Positions 1-10,843 of a stretch of 64,000 bases of DNA are shown piece after piece. Source of the stretch: Haplomitrium mnioides (Eukaryota; Marchantiophyta; Haplomitriopsida; Calobryales); contig JBNGIS010024437.1 in assembly GCA_049999725.1 (NCBI GenBank), positions 1 to 64,000 of the forward strand, given 5' to 3'. How positions within the stretch are numbered: the stretch's first letter is position 1; each line of letters opens with the position of its first letter. The position numbers and the translations under genes were made by a program. The notes beneath the pieces were generated by a model. It was given only the letters and a program-made list of their open reading frames with translations, did no database searches and was not told where the DNA came from.

Positions 1-181
1 GCCAAAGTCTATGTTGTTACCTGCACGAAGAAAAGGAGGTGTGCCATATTTGAATGTATAAGTTTCTTTCATTCCTTGCTCGCCAAAGTCTATGTTGTTA
101 TCTGCACGAAGAAAGGGAGGTGTCTCGTTTATGAATGTATAAGTTTCTTTCATTCCTTGCTCGCCAAAGTCTATGTTGTTT
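1..181. repeat. 81-bp tandem repeat, 2.2 copies
   Basis: Units begin at 1, 82 and 163 with gccaaagtctatgttgtt. The first two run the full 81 bases with only a few differences, and the third breaks off after about 19 bases. The array probably extends left of the window. No coding sense was found in it. Confidence 0.9.
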
Positions 182-1459
182 TCCCTCACCGGCGATCCTA
201 ACGACAGAAAGAGGTGAATTTTGCTGCTAAGAAAAATCAACTCAAAGTTGATATCTTCTCTCACGAACAGTGACAAGCCAGATTCAATATTGCATTTGAG
301 AAATTCAAAGGAAAATTGTTCAATCAGTTTTTATTGCAAAACTCTAACTAACGCTTCTTCGGGGAGACGTGGCTTCTTCGTCCAAGAAGAGAAACCTGAA
401 TGCATCCTCTTTTGGAACAAACGCAGCCCTTTCTGAAAATGAACGCAGTCTCAGCCTAATGACTCAACGCCTTTCCAAAGATCTGAAATGCAGCCCCTTT
501 CTAAGGCGTAGAAGGTAACTCATGCTAGTTATTGCACGAGAAGTTCCTAACCAAGAGAACGTAAAGTACCTTAGGTGAAAACTTGCCAAAGCTCTGAAAT
601 TCAATGACGTAGGTTGAAGATCAATGAGCAGGTCGCAGAAAATGCAGATTGTGAGGGGAGCCCGTATGAAGGCAAAATCGTTCTCCTCATAGCATAATCG
701 TTCATAAAAGTGAGCACCTGATAAGAACACAATACTAAAAAAGCCCAAGAATGTGGGTCACAGATTAGGATGCAAGTCACAGACGCCCACGTTGAGGGAG
801 AATGTAGGTCGCCAGCCCAAAACGGCAGCCGGTTTTTTGCAAGTAGGACAAGTCGAGAGAAGGATCGGCCAGGAGGTGGAGAGTCAGGGATCATCCTATT
901 CTTATTGTACTCGATTAGACCTTTATTAGAGGGCAATGGACTGCAAGAAAGCAAGAAAACAAGTTCTCATCATCGCCAGCCCCATTGCATTTGGTTATTA
1001 CACCAAATGTTCTTGTTCCAATCTTTCAAAATATGTCTGTAGTTGTTATATGTCTACTTGTGGTATCATTTCACAAAGAAGACAACCAATGTTGAAGATA
1101 CATTGTTTGGTACTACCTCTTTGCATATACCCATCATTTTTCATAGAGCTTATAGTGTCTGCTAATAAACATAGAAGCCAAATAATTGCGATGAAATGCC
1201 GTGTCAACCAATCTTGCTCTTACTACTTTTGAAAGTTAAAAGCATTGGACTTCATTGTTCTCATTGCATCTCTTTCTTAATGTAGGCAATTATAAAACAC
1301 ATAACTGAGTCGGTACAAGCAATTTTTTTTTCCAATTGGTAGAGCACTTTTTACAACTTCTTTTCTCTACTTACATATACTTATGAGATTTAGTTTTTCT
1401 TTTGGAAATAGTCAACGACAAAGAGACAAACTTTCTTAATGATGTAGTAGTTCCATTTA
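182..1459. other. Unassigned non-genic stretch
   Basis: Only short overlapping open frames on both strands, none with a recognisable domain. The part around 600-960 is somewhat richer in G+C than its surroundings and could be an old LTR or leader, but I found no second copy in the window to prove it. Confidence 0.4.
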
Positions 1460-1469
1460 CTTATTTATA

Positions 1470-1845
1470 TTCTATTTGACATTGAGCATCAGCACCATGT
1501 CATCTACAAGATAATGGACAACCAGAAACATAAACAAAATTCTAAATGTAAGGGGTTTTGAGTTCCTCTTTAGAGTTCTTGTGCTCATAAGCTTCATCAA
1601 TCCAAGTAGAAAGGAGATTTTGAGTTCCGCTTTGGAGTTTTTGTGCACATAAGCTTCATCAATCCAAATGCGCAAGGGATACCGTATTCGACTTCGGAAT
1701 CTATACGCGTATGAGGTTCCTAGCTCAGTTTTGAAATCCATATATGCATGTATAAGCTTCATTATTCCATGAATGTATGGGATTTAGTAATCTGCACGTG
1801 CATGGGGTTTCGAGTTCAATGAACTCCCACACAAGATTTAGTATT
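1470..1845 (-). repeat. Degenerate minisatellite, 3' flank of DUF7869-like copy A
   Basis: Irregular short units pair a phrase such as ttttgagttc with a palindrome-like core (tctatacgcgtatgag, ctgcacgtgcatgg, gtgcacataagc). It lies just beyond the C-terminal coding part of copy A. The same kind of repeat sits beyond the stop codon of copy B (31.7-32.3 kb) and copy C (51.1-52.0 kb), so it seems to belong to that repeat family. Confidence 0.6.
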
Positions 1846-1849
1846 TTAG

Positions 1850-3440
1850 GTGTGCAAAGACTTCTGAGCAATAAGTAAGTAGGAATGAACATAGTAATAT
1901 TTTGATCTTGAATAGTTTGACAAAAAAAATGAAGATGAGAAAATAGAACTGTTTTTATTATCCAAAAAATCACATCCTCAACCTCACAAGCATACCATTG
2001 AACATGTACTTGTTTTGGGTTTGGAGGTTACTTCTTATCAAATGACAAAACTTTGAGAACTCTTGCAATCCAAAACGGTTTGCTCTTTAGGTTGAGTGAT
2101 GCAATGACACAAATGAATATTTTGGCTTCCATATCATGTACATTGCCAATTTGTGATCATATCTTGTTTGATGTGAAACAAGTCATTTTCTTGATTTAAA
2201 AGCTCCATCATATATTGCTTGTAGTGGACAAAATATGTGTTCAATTTTGGCCTCTTACTCCTATGGCTCAACATCAACTCAAGAAGGTACACCAATATTT
2301 TAAAAATCATCACAAGAGTTTGTAGATTGTTATGTTCGAAACGTGAAGTCTACTTCAAGTCCTCTTTGCTTCCTTCAATGATGTACCCTACAATCTCATA
2401 TTGGGCAAGAAAAAACTCATCCTATAATTTTATGTCATGATCTATGAAAAACTTGCAGTGATTCTTGGTTATGTTGCCTTTAATTGCAAAGACCACTTTG
2501 TTCACATCAACTTCTCTTGCTTCTTTTTTAGATTGTTTGATTTTAAAATAAGCCTCCAAAACTATAATCAAAATTTCTTTGTTTATTTTCGGTAGACATT
2601 TGAGCTATCGAATACCATTAGTAGGTAACCAAAGTTCATCTATTGAGATTTTTTTACTCAAAATCTTTGAATCCAAACTACTCAACTTGAACTTGAACTA
2701 TTGATTGAAGGTTGTATCATTAATCTCTTGAACCAATGAGGAAGTTTGATGTAAAAACAATTTAAAATCCCAAGTCTCTTATAGAAGAGCTACGCGTAGT
2801 TTTAGATAATAAAACAATGTAGCACCTTGCTACAACTACTAAGTATAAAAGCATTAACACATTTCAAAAATCTGGTAAAACTCTAAAAACATTTACTGTG
2901 TGTATAGCTAACCATACAAAATTCCACTTTGATTTTTTGAAAGACAATTTTTGCAATAAAAAGACTAACATATAATATAAACAATATGGAACTTTTTTTC
3001 TCTCGCATTTTATTGTCGAGTTGAAGATAGAATGTAGGAGATAGCATTCTCTGAAACTCACAAAACATTTTGTTTAATATTGTAGTCATCAAGTTGGAGT
3101 TACTTCTCAAGTTGCCATAGGTTAAAAAAACCCTTATAAAAAAGAGCATGATTGAAAAATAAAAGTGCCAACAACATGAACACCAACCAAACAATCTTTA
3201 TCAATATTTTTTGGTGGTGAAAATCAATGTGGAATTGTTGTTTTCTTTTGATCAATACTATCAATCATGATGTCTAAGTATTTTTGACCACTTAAATAAT
3301 ATTTTCTTTGATGTTTTGCAAGTTTTGTTCTTTCTTTCATTTGTTGGTTACGATGAAAACAAAATTGGAAATTAAATTTAGCTGCATCACAAAACAAACC
3401 AATATATATATCAATAATATTAAGAAATAGCTATTTTGAT
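1850..3440 (-). pseudogene. DUF7869-like transposase-type protein, copy A, catalytic and C-terminal part
   Basis: Reading the minus strand from about 3300, an acidic motif (YLDIMIDSIDQKKTTIPH) is followed near 3000 by LYLQLDNKMREKKSS and then FQKIKVEF. These align with copies B (34.2-33.8 kb) and C (49.1-49.5 kb). The expected GHTHxQID histidine/aspartate motif is reduced to SYTHSKCF before a stop, so that site is lost. Below 2500 the C-terminal half is recognisable by nucleotide similarity to 33.4-32.9 kb and 50.3-50.5 kb, but is full of stops. I recall this motif set from the DUF7869 family, which looks like a DDE/RNase H-fold transposase; that function is an inference. The gene is dead. 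Its N-terminal parts lie at 4590-4860 and 8706-8950. Confidence 0.7.
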
Positions 3441-3599
3441 TTAAGATTTTAAAAGAGATTTAGAATATTCTCATGCGCATATAAGGTTTCAAAGAACAAA
3501 ATTAAGTTTGTAATAAAAAGAGAACAACCTCCTCTATGGGCTTGAAGTATCAAATGGGAAGGGGGTTGCAAACCATAACACTAATTGTGTAATTATAAT

Positions 3600-4585
3600 A
3601 GAACAATAGAGGAAACAAAGCTCCTGCACTCACGAAGTCTCATGTGCACATGAGGTAACAAATAACAACAAAAAATCCCTTGTGCGTCTAGAGTATCAAA
3701 TGTGTTTGGAGTCTTCTACATAGCGAAAAAAATTTAATAATGAGAGAACCGTATAGAAATCCAATCATTTGCACCCATGGAGTCTCATACACGTATGGGG
3801 TTACAATCTTGTATGCTCATGGAGCCTCATGCAGGGATGGGGTTACAAACAACCACAACAAATCCCATGCACTCACGGAGTCTCTTGTGTGCAATGAGTC
3901 TCACTTATCTAAAGAGTCTTATATATAGAAAAACATTTATAATAATTAGAGAACAAAAGAGGAAACCAATCCTTTGTGCACATTAGGTTGCAAGCCACAA
4001 CATTAACTCTATGACTACGAGAGAACAATAGAGGAAACAAATCTCGTGCTCGCTAATGAAGTTCCATGCACGCATAAGATCACAAACAATAAAAATGAAT
4101 CCCATGTGTACATGGAGTCTCTTGCCTACTAGGAGTCTCAATCAAACAATGAGTCTAATATGTAGAAAACATTTTATAAAAATAAGAAAACAAAAGAGGA
4201 AACGAATCCCCTTGGGCGCATGGAGTCTCATACACACAAGGGGTTTTAAAATACACCACTAACTCTATAATTATAATAGACTAATAAAGAAAACAATTCT
4301 CACGCGCTCATAGAGTCCCATGCATACATGGGATTACAAACAACAAAAACAAATCCCAAACTCATGTGGAGTCTCTTGCACGCAAGGATTTTCAATTGCA
4401 TAATGAGTCTCTTACGTAGCAAAGTATTTATAATAAGACAAAAAAGAAGCCAATCCCATGCACACATAGAGTTTTATATGCATAGAAGGTTGCAAACCAC
4501 AACACCAACTCTATAATTGTAATAAAACAATAGAGGAAACAAGTCTCATGTGCTCAAATAGTCCCATTTGTGCATGGAATCTAAG
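3600..4585. repeat. Higher-order minisatellite, about 250-bp unit
   Basis: Phrases of the type agaggaaacaa(g/a)tctc recur near 3610, 4030, 4285 and 4533, and agaggaaaccaatcc-type phrases near 3958, 4197 and 4445. The last units are therefore spaced about 240-255 bases. Within each unit, short palindromic cores (catgtgcacatgag, catgcacgcataag) recur with gagtctc between them. The short open frames here read as Met/Ser/Leu-rich repeats and look like by-products. It lies between the N-terminal and catalytic parts of DUF7869-like copy A, perhaps in an intron. Confidence 0.7.
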
Positions 4586-4589
4586 CCTT

Positions 4590-4860
4590 TTATTGAAAAT
4601 CATTTGTAGAACCTTCATTTGATGAATTGATTGATTGTCTTCCTTTTTGAGATGTCGATGCAGTCAAGATTTCCACTCCAACTTGAGTAGCGATAACTAG
4701 TTGATTGAAAGTTGCTAAATATGATAGCATTTTGCAATCAAAATCGAATAGGTTTTGGGATTCCATTCTTGGAGTAGAAGCAGCAAACACATTGCTATCT
4801 TGAATTTCATCTTCGTCATCACTTGGTGACAAAGAGATGTTCACAACATACTTATCATGT
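4590..4860 (-). pseudogene. DUF7869-like copy A, N-terminal acidic segment
   Basis: An 84-codon minus-strand frame starts MNISLSPSDDEDEIQDSN. It resembles FLSTSNEDDDVQDLN in copy B at about 36.3 kb, which places it in the N-terminal region of the same protein. No catalytic motif is expected here. The copia-1 LTR begins directly at its upstream edge, so the reading frame is cut off from the first coding segment at 8706-8950. Confidence 0.5.
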
Positions 4861-4875
4861 TGATGTGACTTTTGT

Positions 4876-5103
4876 AAAAATGTACATTACCATGCAAACT
4901 CAAACTCACATACACTAGAGGATGGAGGAAATGCAATATATTCAAGTGGCATAAAATGGCTGCAATTTACACAAAGGGAGGAGTGCTCTCATGTGACTCC
5001 AATCTGCCCCAGGTATAAGACTAACCCTAACTAAACTAAGGGGACTGCCAGCTCAGCCTGGCAGGCTATCAGAGCTTGATAACTTAATACTCCCCCTCTA
5101 GCT
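4876..5103 (-). repeat. copia-1 3' LTR and polypurine tract
   Basis: 4876-5087 matches the copia-2 5' LTR (47632-47840); shared stretches include ggtataagactaaccctaac and aaactaaggg. On the minus strand the purine run gctagagggggagta (about 5088-5103) lies immediately upstream of the LTR, as a second-strand primer site should. LTR length is about 210 bases. The ends do not show a clean TG...CA. Confidence 0.75.
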
Positions 5104-5235
5104 CAACACCTATACACCAAGTTGCCTTCTGAATTTTTGCAACTTTTTGGCTCCCAATGCCTATGTAAGAGTACCAGCAACCTGCCTTTCAGTGCTGATG
5201 TACAGCAAATCAATCACCCTGGCCAACACCTTCTC

Positions 5236-6125
5236 TCACACAAAATGATAGTGCATCTCAATATGCTTTGAGCGTGCATGGAAAATATGATTGTTAGCCA
5301 ATTGAATATTGTTGATGTTGTCGCAATGAACCTTCATTGGTTCCTCCACTCTAACATCCAAATCCTGCAACAACTTCAATAACCATACTACCTCACAAGT
5401 GGCCATGGCTGCTCGTCTGTACCTAGCCTCCGTACTCGATAAAGCAACTGTAGGTTGCTTTTTGTTGCTCCAGGTGATTCCAGCACTTCCAAATGAAAAT
5501 ACAAAACCACTTGTGGACCTCCTATCACTAGCACTTCCTGCCCAATCTGCATCTATGAAACCAGAAAGCTGAAATTTGCTGTTGCTGTCATAAAATAGCC
5601 CAAACTGAAGTGTAGCTTTTACGTACCAAAAAATTCTCTCCACACTATATTCAAATGTTGCTTCCTTGGTACTTGCATAAATTGACTTACCAGACCTACA
5701 AATAACTCGGATCTGGTCTAGTAATGGTGATGTAAATTAGGCTGCCTACCATCAGCCTAAACCTTGTTGGATCCTCAATCAACTTTTTTTTGCTACTCCA
5801 AGCAATTCCAACACTTCCAAATGAAAATACAAAACCACTCGTGGACCTCCTATCACTGGCACTTCTTGCCCAATCTGCATTTGTGAAACCAACAAACTAA
5901 AATTTGCTGTTGATGTCATAAAAAATCCCAAACTGCAGTGTAGGTTTTATGTCACAAAACATTCTCCGCACCAAAACATTCTCTGCACTGCATCCAAATG
6001 TTGCTTCCTTGGTACCTACATAAACTGACTTACCAGACCTACAACATAACTCTGATCTTGTGTGGTGATGGTGATGTAAATCAGGCTGCCTACTATCTGC
6101 CTGAACCTTGTTGGATCCTCAATCA
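5236..6125 (-). pseudogene. copia-1 RNase H, with internal tandem duplication
   Basis: The frame at 5236-5643 carries the copia RNase H signature: DADWAGSASDRRSTSG, then ALSSTEARY (usual form ALSSTEAEY), then VHCDN and HARSKHIEMHYHFV at the end. The enzyme removes the RNA strand during reverse transcription. A second, more decayed copy of the beginning of this domain and the end of reverse transcriptase lies at about 5786-6125, repeating 5455-5785. This roughly 330-base direct duplication alone would destroy the frame. Confidence 0.85.
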
Positions 6126-6900
6126 ACTCTCCTTCATGACCAATCAGTGTTGTATTCTGATATAAGGGAGTTGCAATCGGTTTGCAACCTGTGATGCCAT
6201 ATTTGGCTAGCATATCCAAGGCATACTGCCTCTGGATCATTTCTATTCCATGCTCTATTTATATCACCTCAATTCCAATGAAATGTCTCAACTCACCAAG
6301 ATCCTTCATATCAAACTTTTGTTGCATCAATTTCTTCACTTCAGCAATATCTTGCTCACTCCCTCGTGTCATAATCAAATCATCCACATAAATGAAAGTG
6401 AACATCATACCTTTCTGTGTTTTCCTTACATACAGAGAATATTCTGCCTCTGACACTTGAAGCCTACCGAAATAAGATATTCGCCTATCTTGTTGGACCA
6501 TGCTTGAGGTGCTTGCTTTAACCCATATAATGCCTTCTTATTCTTGCATACATGATTTGAGTGCTCCAGATCAACTAAACCAGGTGGCTATAAAATTTAC
6601 ACCTCCTCTTCAAGCTCCCCATACAGAAATGTGTTTTTTACGTCAATTTGTTGCAAAGTCTACTTTTTTAATGCAACCAATGCTGTAATTTCCTGAACGG
6701 TTGTCATTCTTGCTAGGGGGCTGAAATTCTCCTCACAATCTATCCCATAAGTTTGAGCATACCCCTTGGCCTATAGCCTTGCCTTAAATTTTCTTATGTT
6801 GCCATCTTTGCTCCTCTTCAATTTGTAGACCCATTTGCATCCGCTGGCTTTCTTCCCTTATGGTAAATTGACCAGCTCCCAACTCTAGTTTTGTGAAGAG
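6016..6900 (-). pseudogene. copia-1 reverse transcriptase
   Basis: Minus-strand frames show the catalytic FIYVDDLIMT motif (within 6259-6501), followed by MKDLGELRHFIGIEV and, at 6016-6240, GCKPIATPL and GSLIYITIT, all typical of copia reverse transcriptase. The N-terminal half (6500-6900) is recognisable by alignment with copia-2 at 43.2-43.6 kb but is interrupted by stops. The YVDD active site itself is preserved. Confidence 0.9.
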
Positions 6901-7064
6901 CTTCCATCTCTTCTACCATTGCAGCTTCCCATCTCTCATCTCTTATAACATCTTCAAATATAACAGGTTCCTTCTAAGTGACTACTTGCATCATGTATAC
7001 ATGATGTGCTGCAAATGCTCCTTCATGTATCAACATTTCTACATGGTACTTCACTCTGTCACTT

Positions 7065-8160
7065 CTACGCAAAGGTATGCTTTGCACCTGTTGCTCTTTT
7101 TTTTTGTTGGCTTGATGTTGAAGCTGAGAGTAATCTCAATTCTTCATCCAAATTCTCAGAATCACCACTGCCTTCTTCTCCTAGAGACATTTCAGATTGA
7201 GAGTTACTTGGAGTATATTGCTCCAAATGTTTGTGCAACCTTCCTTGCCATGTACTAGTGTTGCCATTGCTGCTTCCTTCACCATGTGGTCCACTCAATA
7301 TTTGAGTTTTTTGAGTTGGTCCTCACACAACCTACTTTCTATTTGTCTCACTTGTGTCATCAACCAATTTTTGCCTGTACCAAGTAGTTAACTCATCTAA
7401 TACTACATCTCTACTCACCCTCAGCATGCGTGTAGTTGGACAATAGCACTTGTACCCTTTTTGCTCATTTGAATATCCAATAAAGACACATTTTTCAGCT
7501 TTTGGGTCTAATTTTCTGTGTGTCTCATTGGTACATGTACATAAGTAATGCAACCAAACACTTTCAAATGTGAAATGTATGGATGTCTACTTGTAAACTT
7601 CTCTTTTGGCGTCATGCCATGAACTGCAGTTGTAGATGTTGGGTTCATGATATAAACAACAGTAGACATTGTCTCTGCCCAATAGTAATGTGGCATATTC
7701 TTCTAATTCATCAATACCCTTGCTACCTCTGCTATGTGTCAGTTCTTTCTCTCATCAACTCTATTTTGTTGACATGTATACGTGCATGTTTACTGCCTTA
7801 TGATTCCTTCTCTCTACATGTAGGTGAAAAATTCTGTGGAGAAATATTCTCCTCCACCATCCAATCTCAGGCATTTGATTTGTTGCCCTTTCTTTTTTTC
7901 CACCATAGTTTTGAAATGTTTGAAGTGATCAATTACTTCACTCTTTTGATTCATGAAATAGATCCAAATTTTCCTTGAATAATCATAAATGAAGGTCGCA
8001 TAGTATGTACACCCTCCAATGGATCATGTTTTGTTAGACCCCACACATTTGAATGTACTACCTCAAGTGGCTACCTTGCTATATATGCATCATGGGGGGA
8101 TGCTTGTCTTGCTTGTTTACCAAATTGGTATGCTTCATAGATTTTCTGCATTCCTTCTAC
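7065..8160 (-). pseudogene. copia-1 integrase and integrase-RT linker
   Basis: 7065-7330 is the Ser/Glu-rich linker between integrase and reverse transcriptase. 7332-7696 holds the integrase C-terminal region (KLDPKAEKCVFIGYSN, YCPTTRMLRVSRDVV, YYWAETMSTVVYIMN). 7700-8160 holds the core; RKIWIYFM is seen near 7980 by translation, with frameshifts. Integrase joins the cDNA to the host chromosome. The catalytic core is too broken to confirm the D,D,E residues. Confidence 0.85.
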
Positions 8161-8415
8161 TTTGAACTTGGGCAGCCCACTGACTGCCCTTGAACTTTGC
8201 ATATTCCTTAACCTTTGCATATTAACATGCCCAATTCTCTTCTGCCATATCTATGTGTCTGACACAACTCTTGTATCGTGTACAAACATGGCATCTAAAA
8301 TTTTAGACATGCTTACATTCAATGTGAACATCCTAGCACTCCTACTTCCTTTTGTGATCAGGTTACAATTGTTTCCCCAATCCTCATTGAACACACCAGT
8401 AGGGTTAAACCTGAC

Positions 8416-8705
8416 CTACATATTCTGCTCTGCACATTGTCCAACTGAAATCAAGGTTTTTTGGAAATTTGGCATATGCATTACATCAAATATGCACTTT
8501 GTTTTGCTACTCTGTAGTACTTTTGTTATGCTACCAATCTGATGGATACGATGCATAGTAGAATCACCTGTCTCCACATAACTAGATGTACTCAGATTTT
8601 TGGTTTCTTTAAACCACTCTCCATGGCCTGTCATGTGATTTGAAAATGTGGAATTGACAAGCCACTTATCTTCATCATTTTTTTGCTTCTAATATGCATA
8701 GTACC
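8416..8705 (-). pseudogene. copia-1 protease end and GAG-pre-integrase domain
   Basis: The frame MTGHGEWFKETKNLST followed by DSTMHRIHQIGSI corresponds to the region after the protease DSACSNHM site in copia-2 (45.4-45.3 kb). Upstream the match fades near 8705, where the element is truncated, so the catalytic aspartate motif and gag are not present here. Confidence 0.8.
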
Positions 8706-8950
8706 TCTTTAATCTAATGCATGCATGAGGTTCTTCCCTCAAGAGTATCACTCAAAGATATCTTTTTGTGTCATTATTGTGTTTTATCCAAAATATTAGC
8801 CATCATGCTTGATATTTTTTGTTCTCCAATCTTCCTCTTGCCAACTTTCAGTTTTGAAGATGATCACCTGTCAGTCTAGTTGAAAAACGTTTATGAGAGT
8901 AAGAATCTTGAAATTCCAATCTTTTTTTTCTCTTCTTGTTATTGCTATTT
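8706..8950 (-). pseudogene. DUF7869-like copy A, first coding segment
   Basis: On the minus strand the translation shows KKRLEFQDSYSHK and later MMANILDKTQ, aligning in order and spacing with KKQLEFPDSCSKK and VMASILEKN at the start of copy B (36.78-36.6 kb). The downstream sequence (8706-8745) has the palindrome-bearing repeat also seen at 36481-36600 in copy B. This is the displaced N-terminus of copy A, separated from 4860 by copia-1. Confidence 0.6.
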
Positions 8951-9172
8951 AAAGTATAGAAAAAAAGACAATTGCAAATTTTAAATAAAAAATTTTAAAA
9001 ATGTATGCACAAGTATCAAAAATAACAATTTTATAGAATATTTCTACAAAACAACAAAATAATGAAATTTTTTGATACAAAAAGAAAATTATAAATCTTA
9101 AGTGCAATTTATAGTGAATATTTTCTTGAGCAACAAGAAATGACATAACATAAGCTACACAAATGATTTTAT
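8951..9172. other. AT-rich stretch upstream of copy A
   Basis: Very AT-rich, long A and T runs, no domain. By position it would be the 5' flank of DUF7869-like copy A (minus strand). No promoter element can be assigned with confidence. Confidence 0.4.
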
Positions 9173-9427
9173 GTTGATGAATGGATTGCATGTAGATGGG
9201 TCTATTTTTACACTCATCTATGATGGTGAATAGATTGCATGCCAAATAGTCTACTTCTACACTTGTTTATGTAGGTGAATATCATGCATGCAAAGGGGTC
9301 TATCTCTACATTTGTCCATTGTAGTGAAGAGCTTGTATGTAAAAGCATATATTTCTACAACTATTTGTGTTGGTGAATAGGTTGCATGCAAAGGGGTCTA
9401 TTTCTTTAGTCATCCATGTTGGTGACT
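9173..9427. repeat. 49-bp minisatellite, left block (about 5 units)
   Basis: Units read approximately gttggtgaatagattgcatg followed by caaaggggtctatttctaca and a short variable tail, about 49 bases apart. The same unit makes the much longer array at 12060-13445. Gypsy element G1 lies exactly between the two blocks. Confidence 0.85.
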
Positions 9428-9429
9428 AA

Positions 9430-10000
9430 AATAGACCATGTTAACTCTCTCCAAAACTTTCCTGTGAAGTGCGGATCCCTATCAAGTATTAACACCTTGG
9501 ACATTCCAAGATGACGGAAGATAATATCAAAATAAATTTTTGCCAATTGTGGGGAATCTATTAAATCCACTATCGGTGCTAAATGAATCTGCTTGTTGAA
9601 CTTGTCCACAAATACCACAATGGAAGTAAACCTACAAGGCATAGTTGGAAGTGAAGTGACAAGATCCAAACTTACATGTTCCCAACGAGTAGTAGAAATA
9701 GTAGTGGCTACAGAAGTCCCGTTGGTTTTTGATTTAAAGCTTTGTTTTGCTGACAACTTTCACATGAACTAACAAAACCACAAACATCTTGAGCCAAGTT
9801 AAGCTACCACCAAGTATGTTAAAGCAACTCTATAATTTTATCTACTCTAAGATGCCTTGAGATGGGAATATTATGTGCTTCTTGTAAACAAGCCATTCAA
9901 AGTGTATCATCTTGCGGAACATATACTTGATGGTCTTGATAGAGAATACCATCTCAAATGGAAAAAGAATAATACTCACTATCATTGACTACCAATCATG
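9430..10000 (-). pseudogene. G1 integrase fragment
   Basis: The frame 9406-9756 shows RWEHVSLDLVTSLP, VVFVDKFNKQIHLAP (first catalytic Asp in FVDKF) and VLILDRDPHFTGKFWREL, where the second catalytic Asp lies in LDRD (usual SDRD). The frame then runs out of gypsy sequence, so the third acidic residue and the C-terminal chromodomain are absent. The CESCQQNK half of the zinc-binding domain is seen upstream near 9745-9770, separated by a frame change. Confidence 0.85.
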
Positions 10001-10072
10001 CCCAAACAAGACTAACATAAAAGATCTTAGAAATGCAATTGTCGATAAAAGCTTGCCAATCCATTGAAGGCT

Positions 10073-10732
10073 CTAATTTCCTTTGCCAACTTTGGTGTTA
10101 GCCACTCTGTGATAGCCTTGATTTTCTCGATCATCTAGAAACTCTTTTGGCAAATTATCTAGAAATACATCTAAAAACTCCTTCAAATTATCATCAATCA
10201 TTAAGGTGGGTACATATTTCCCTCCCTCTTTATTCAACTTACAATAAGCTTGATGCATAAAACAAAGATATGCAACTCTTTCTCCATCAAAATATCATTT
10301 TGAGATTCTTCACCAATGGTGCCGGATACCCCCAAAGAAATTGCTTCCCTTGTAAAGTAACTTGAATTTTTTGTTTTGCCCAATCAGCTTGAACAACTCG
10401 ATCTTCAAGCCAAAGCAAGCCTAAAACAATGTCATATTATATGGGTGCAATAACAAAATCCATAGATTCCTCATACTCCTTGCTAATTCTTAGAAGAAAT
10501 GGCTTGTGTGAGTTGAAAACCTCATTTTTTGGCCATCAGCTATAGTCACAAAACTTCTCTTGATACGCAAAGTTTTGGCTTTGATTTTCTTTGCAAAATG
10601 TAATGATGTAAGATTTTCAGAACTTCCATAATCTACCAACATTCTATAAGAAGGCTCATCAATCATACCATCTAGATGAAAAAAGATGCTTTGAATTTTT
10701 GTCAAGCTTTTAATTCCATTGGAACTAATCAA
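10073..10732 (-). pseudogene. G1 protease and pre-RT linker
   Basis: Frame 10490-10732 has MLVDYGSSENL and VTIADGQK. In this family the site reads LVDCGS or similar and corresponds to the aspartic protease D-[ST]-G triad; here it is D-Y-G. The 10073-10258 frame (YVPTLMIDDNLKEF, FLDNLPKEF) matches sequence just before reverse transcriptase in G3 and G6. Confidence 0.75.
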
Positions 10733-10843
10733 GCTATTAAGAAACCGCTTGATTTTTTTTTACTGAGGTCTGACGTTTCTCTGATTTTCTTTTTCAACAA
10801 TAGCTGCTTGAACAAAAGCAGGTGGTCAACCTTGGCAACATGG

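Larger units (their letters stand above)
4870..8705 (-). mobile_element. Ty1/copia retrotransposon copia-1, 5'-truncated
   Basis: Read on the minus strand, the order is protease edge/GAG-pre-integrase, integrase, reverse transcriptase, RNase H, polypurine tract, 3' LTR. Integrase before reverse transcriptase is the Ty1/copia order. Gag and the 5' LTR are missing: homology with copia-2 stops near 8705. The polyprotein is broken by many stops and frameshifts. The element sits inside DUF7869-like copy A. Its closest relative in the window is copia-2 (43.14-47.84 kb, same strand), which conversely keeps the 5' end and lacks the 3' end. Confidence 0.9.

Noticed and set aside
221-1232. Several 70-117 codon frames on both strands in the first 1.2 kb
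   Set aside because: They overlap each other, have no recognisable motifs and are not repeated elsewhere; chance frames are expected at this rate.
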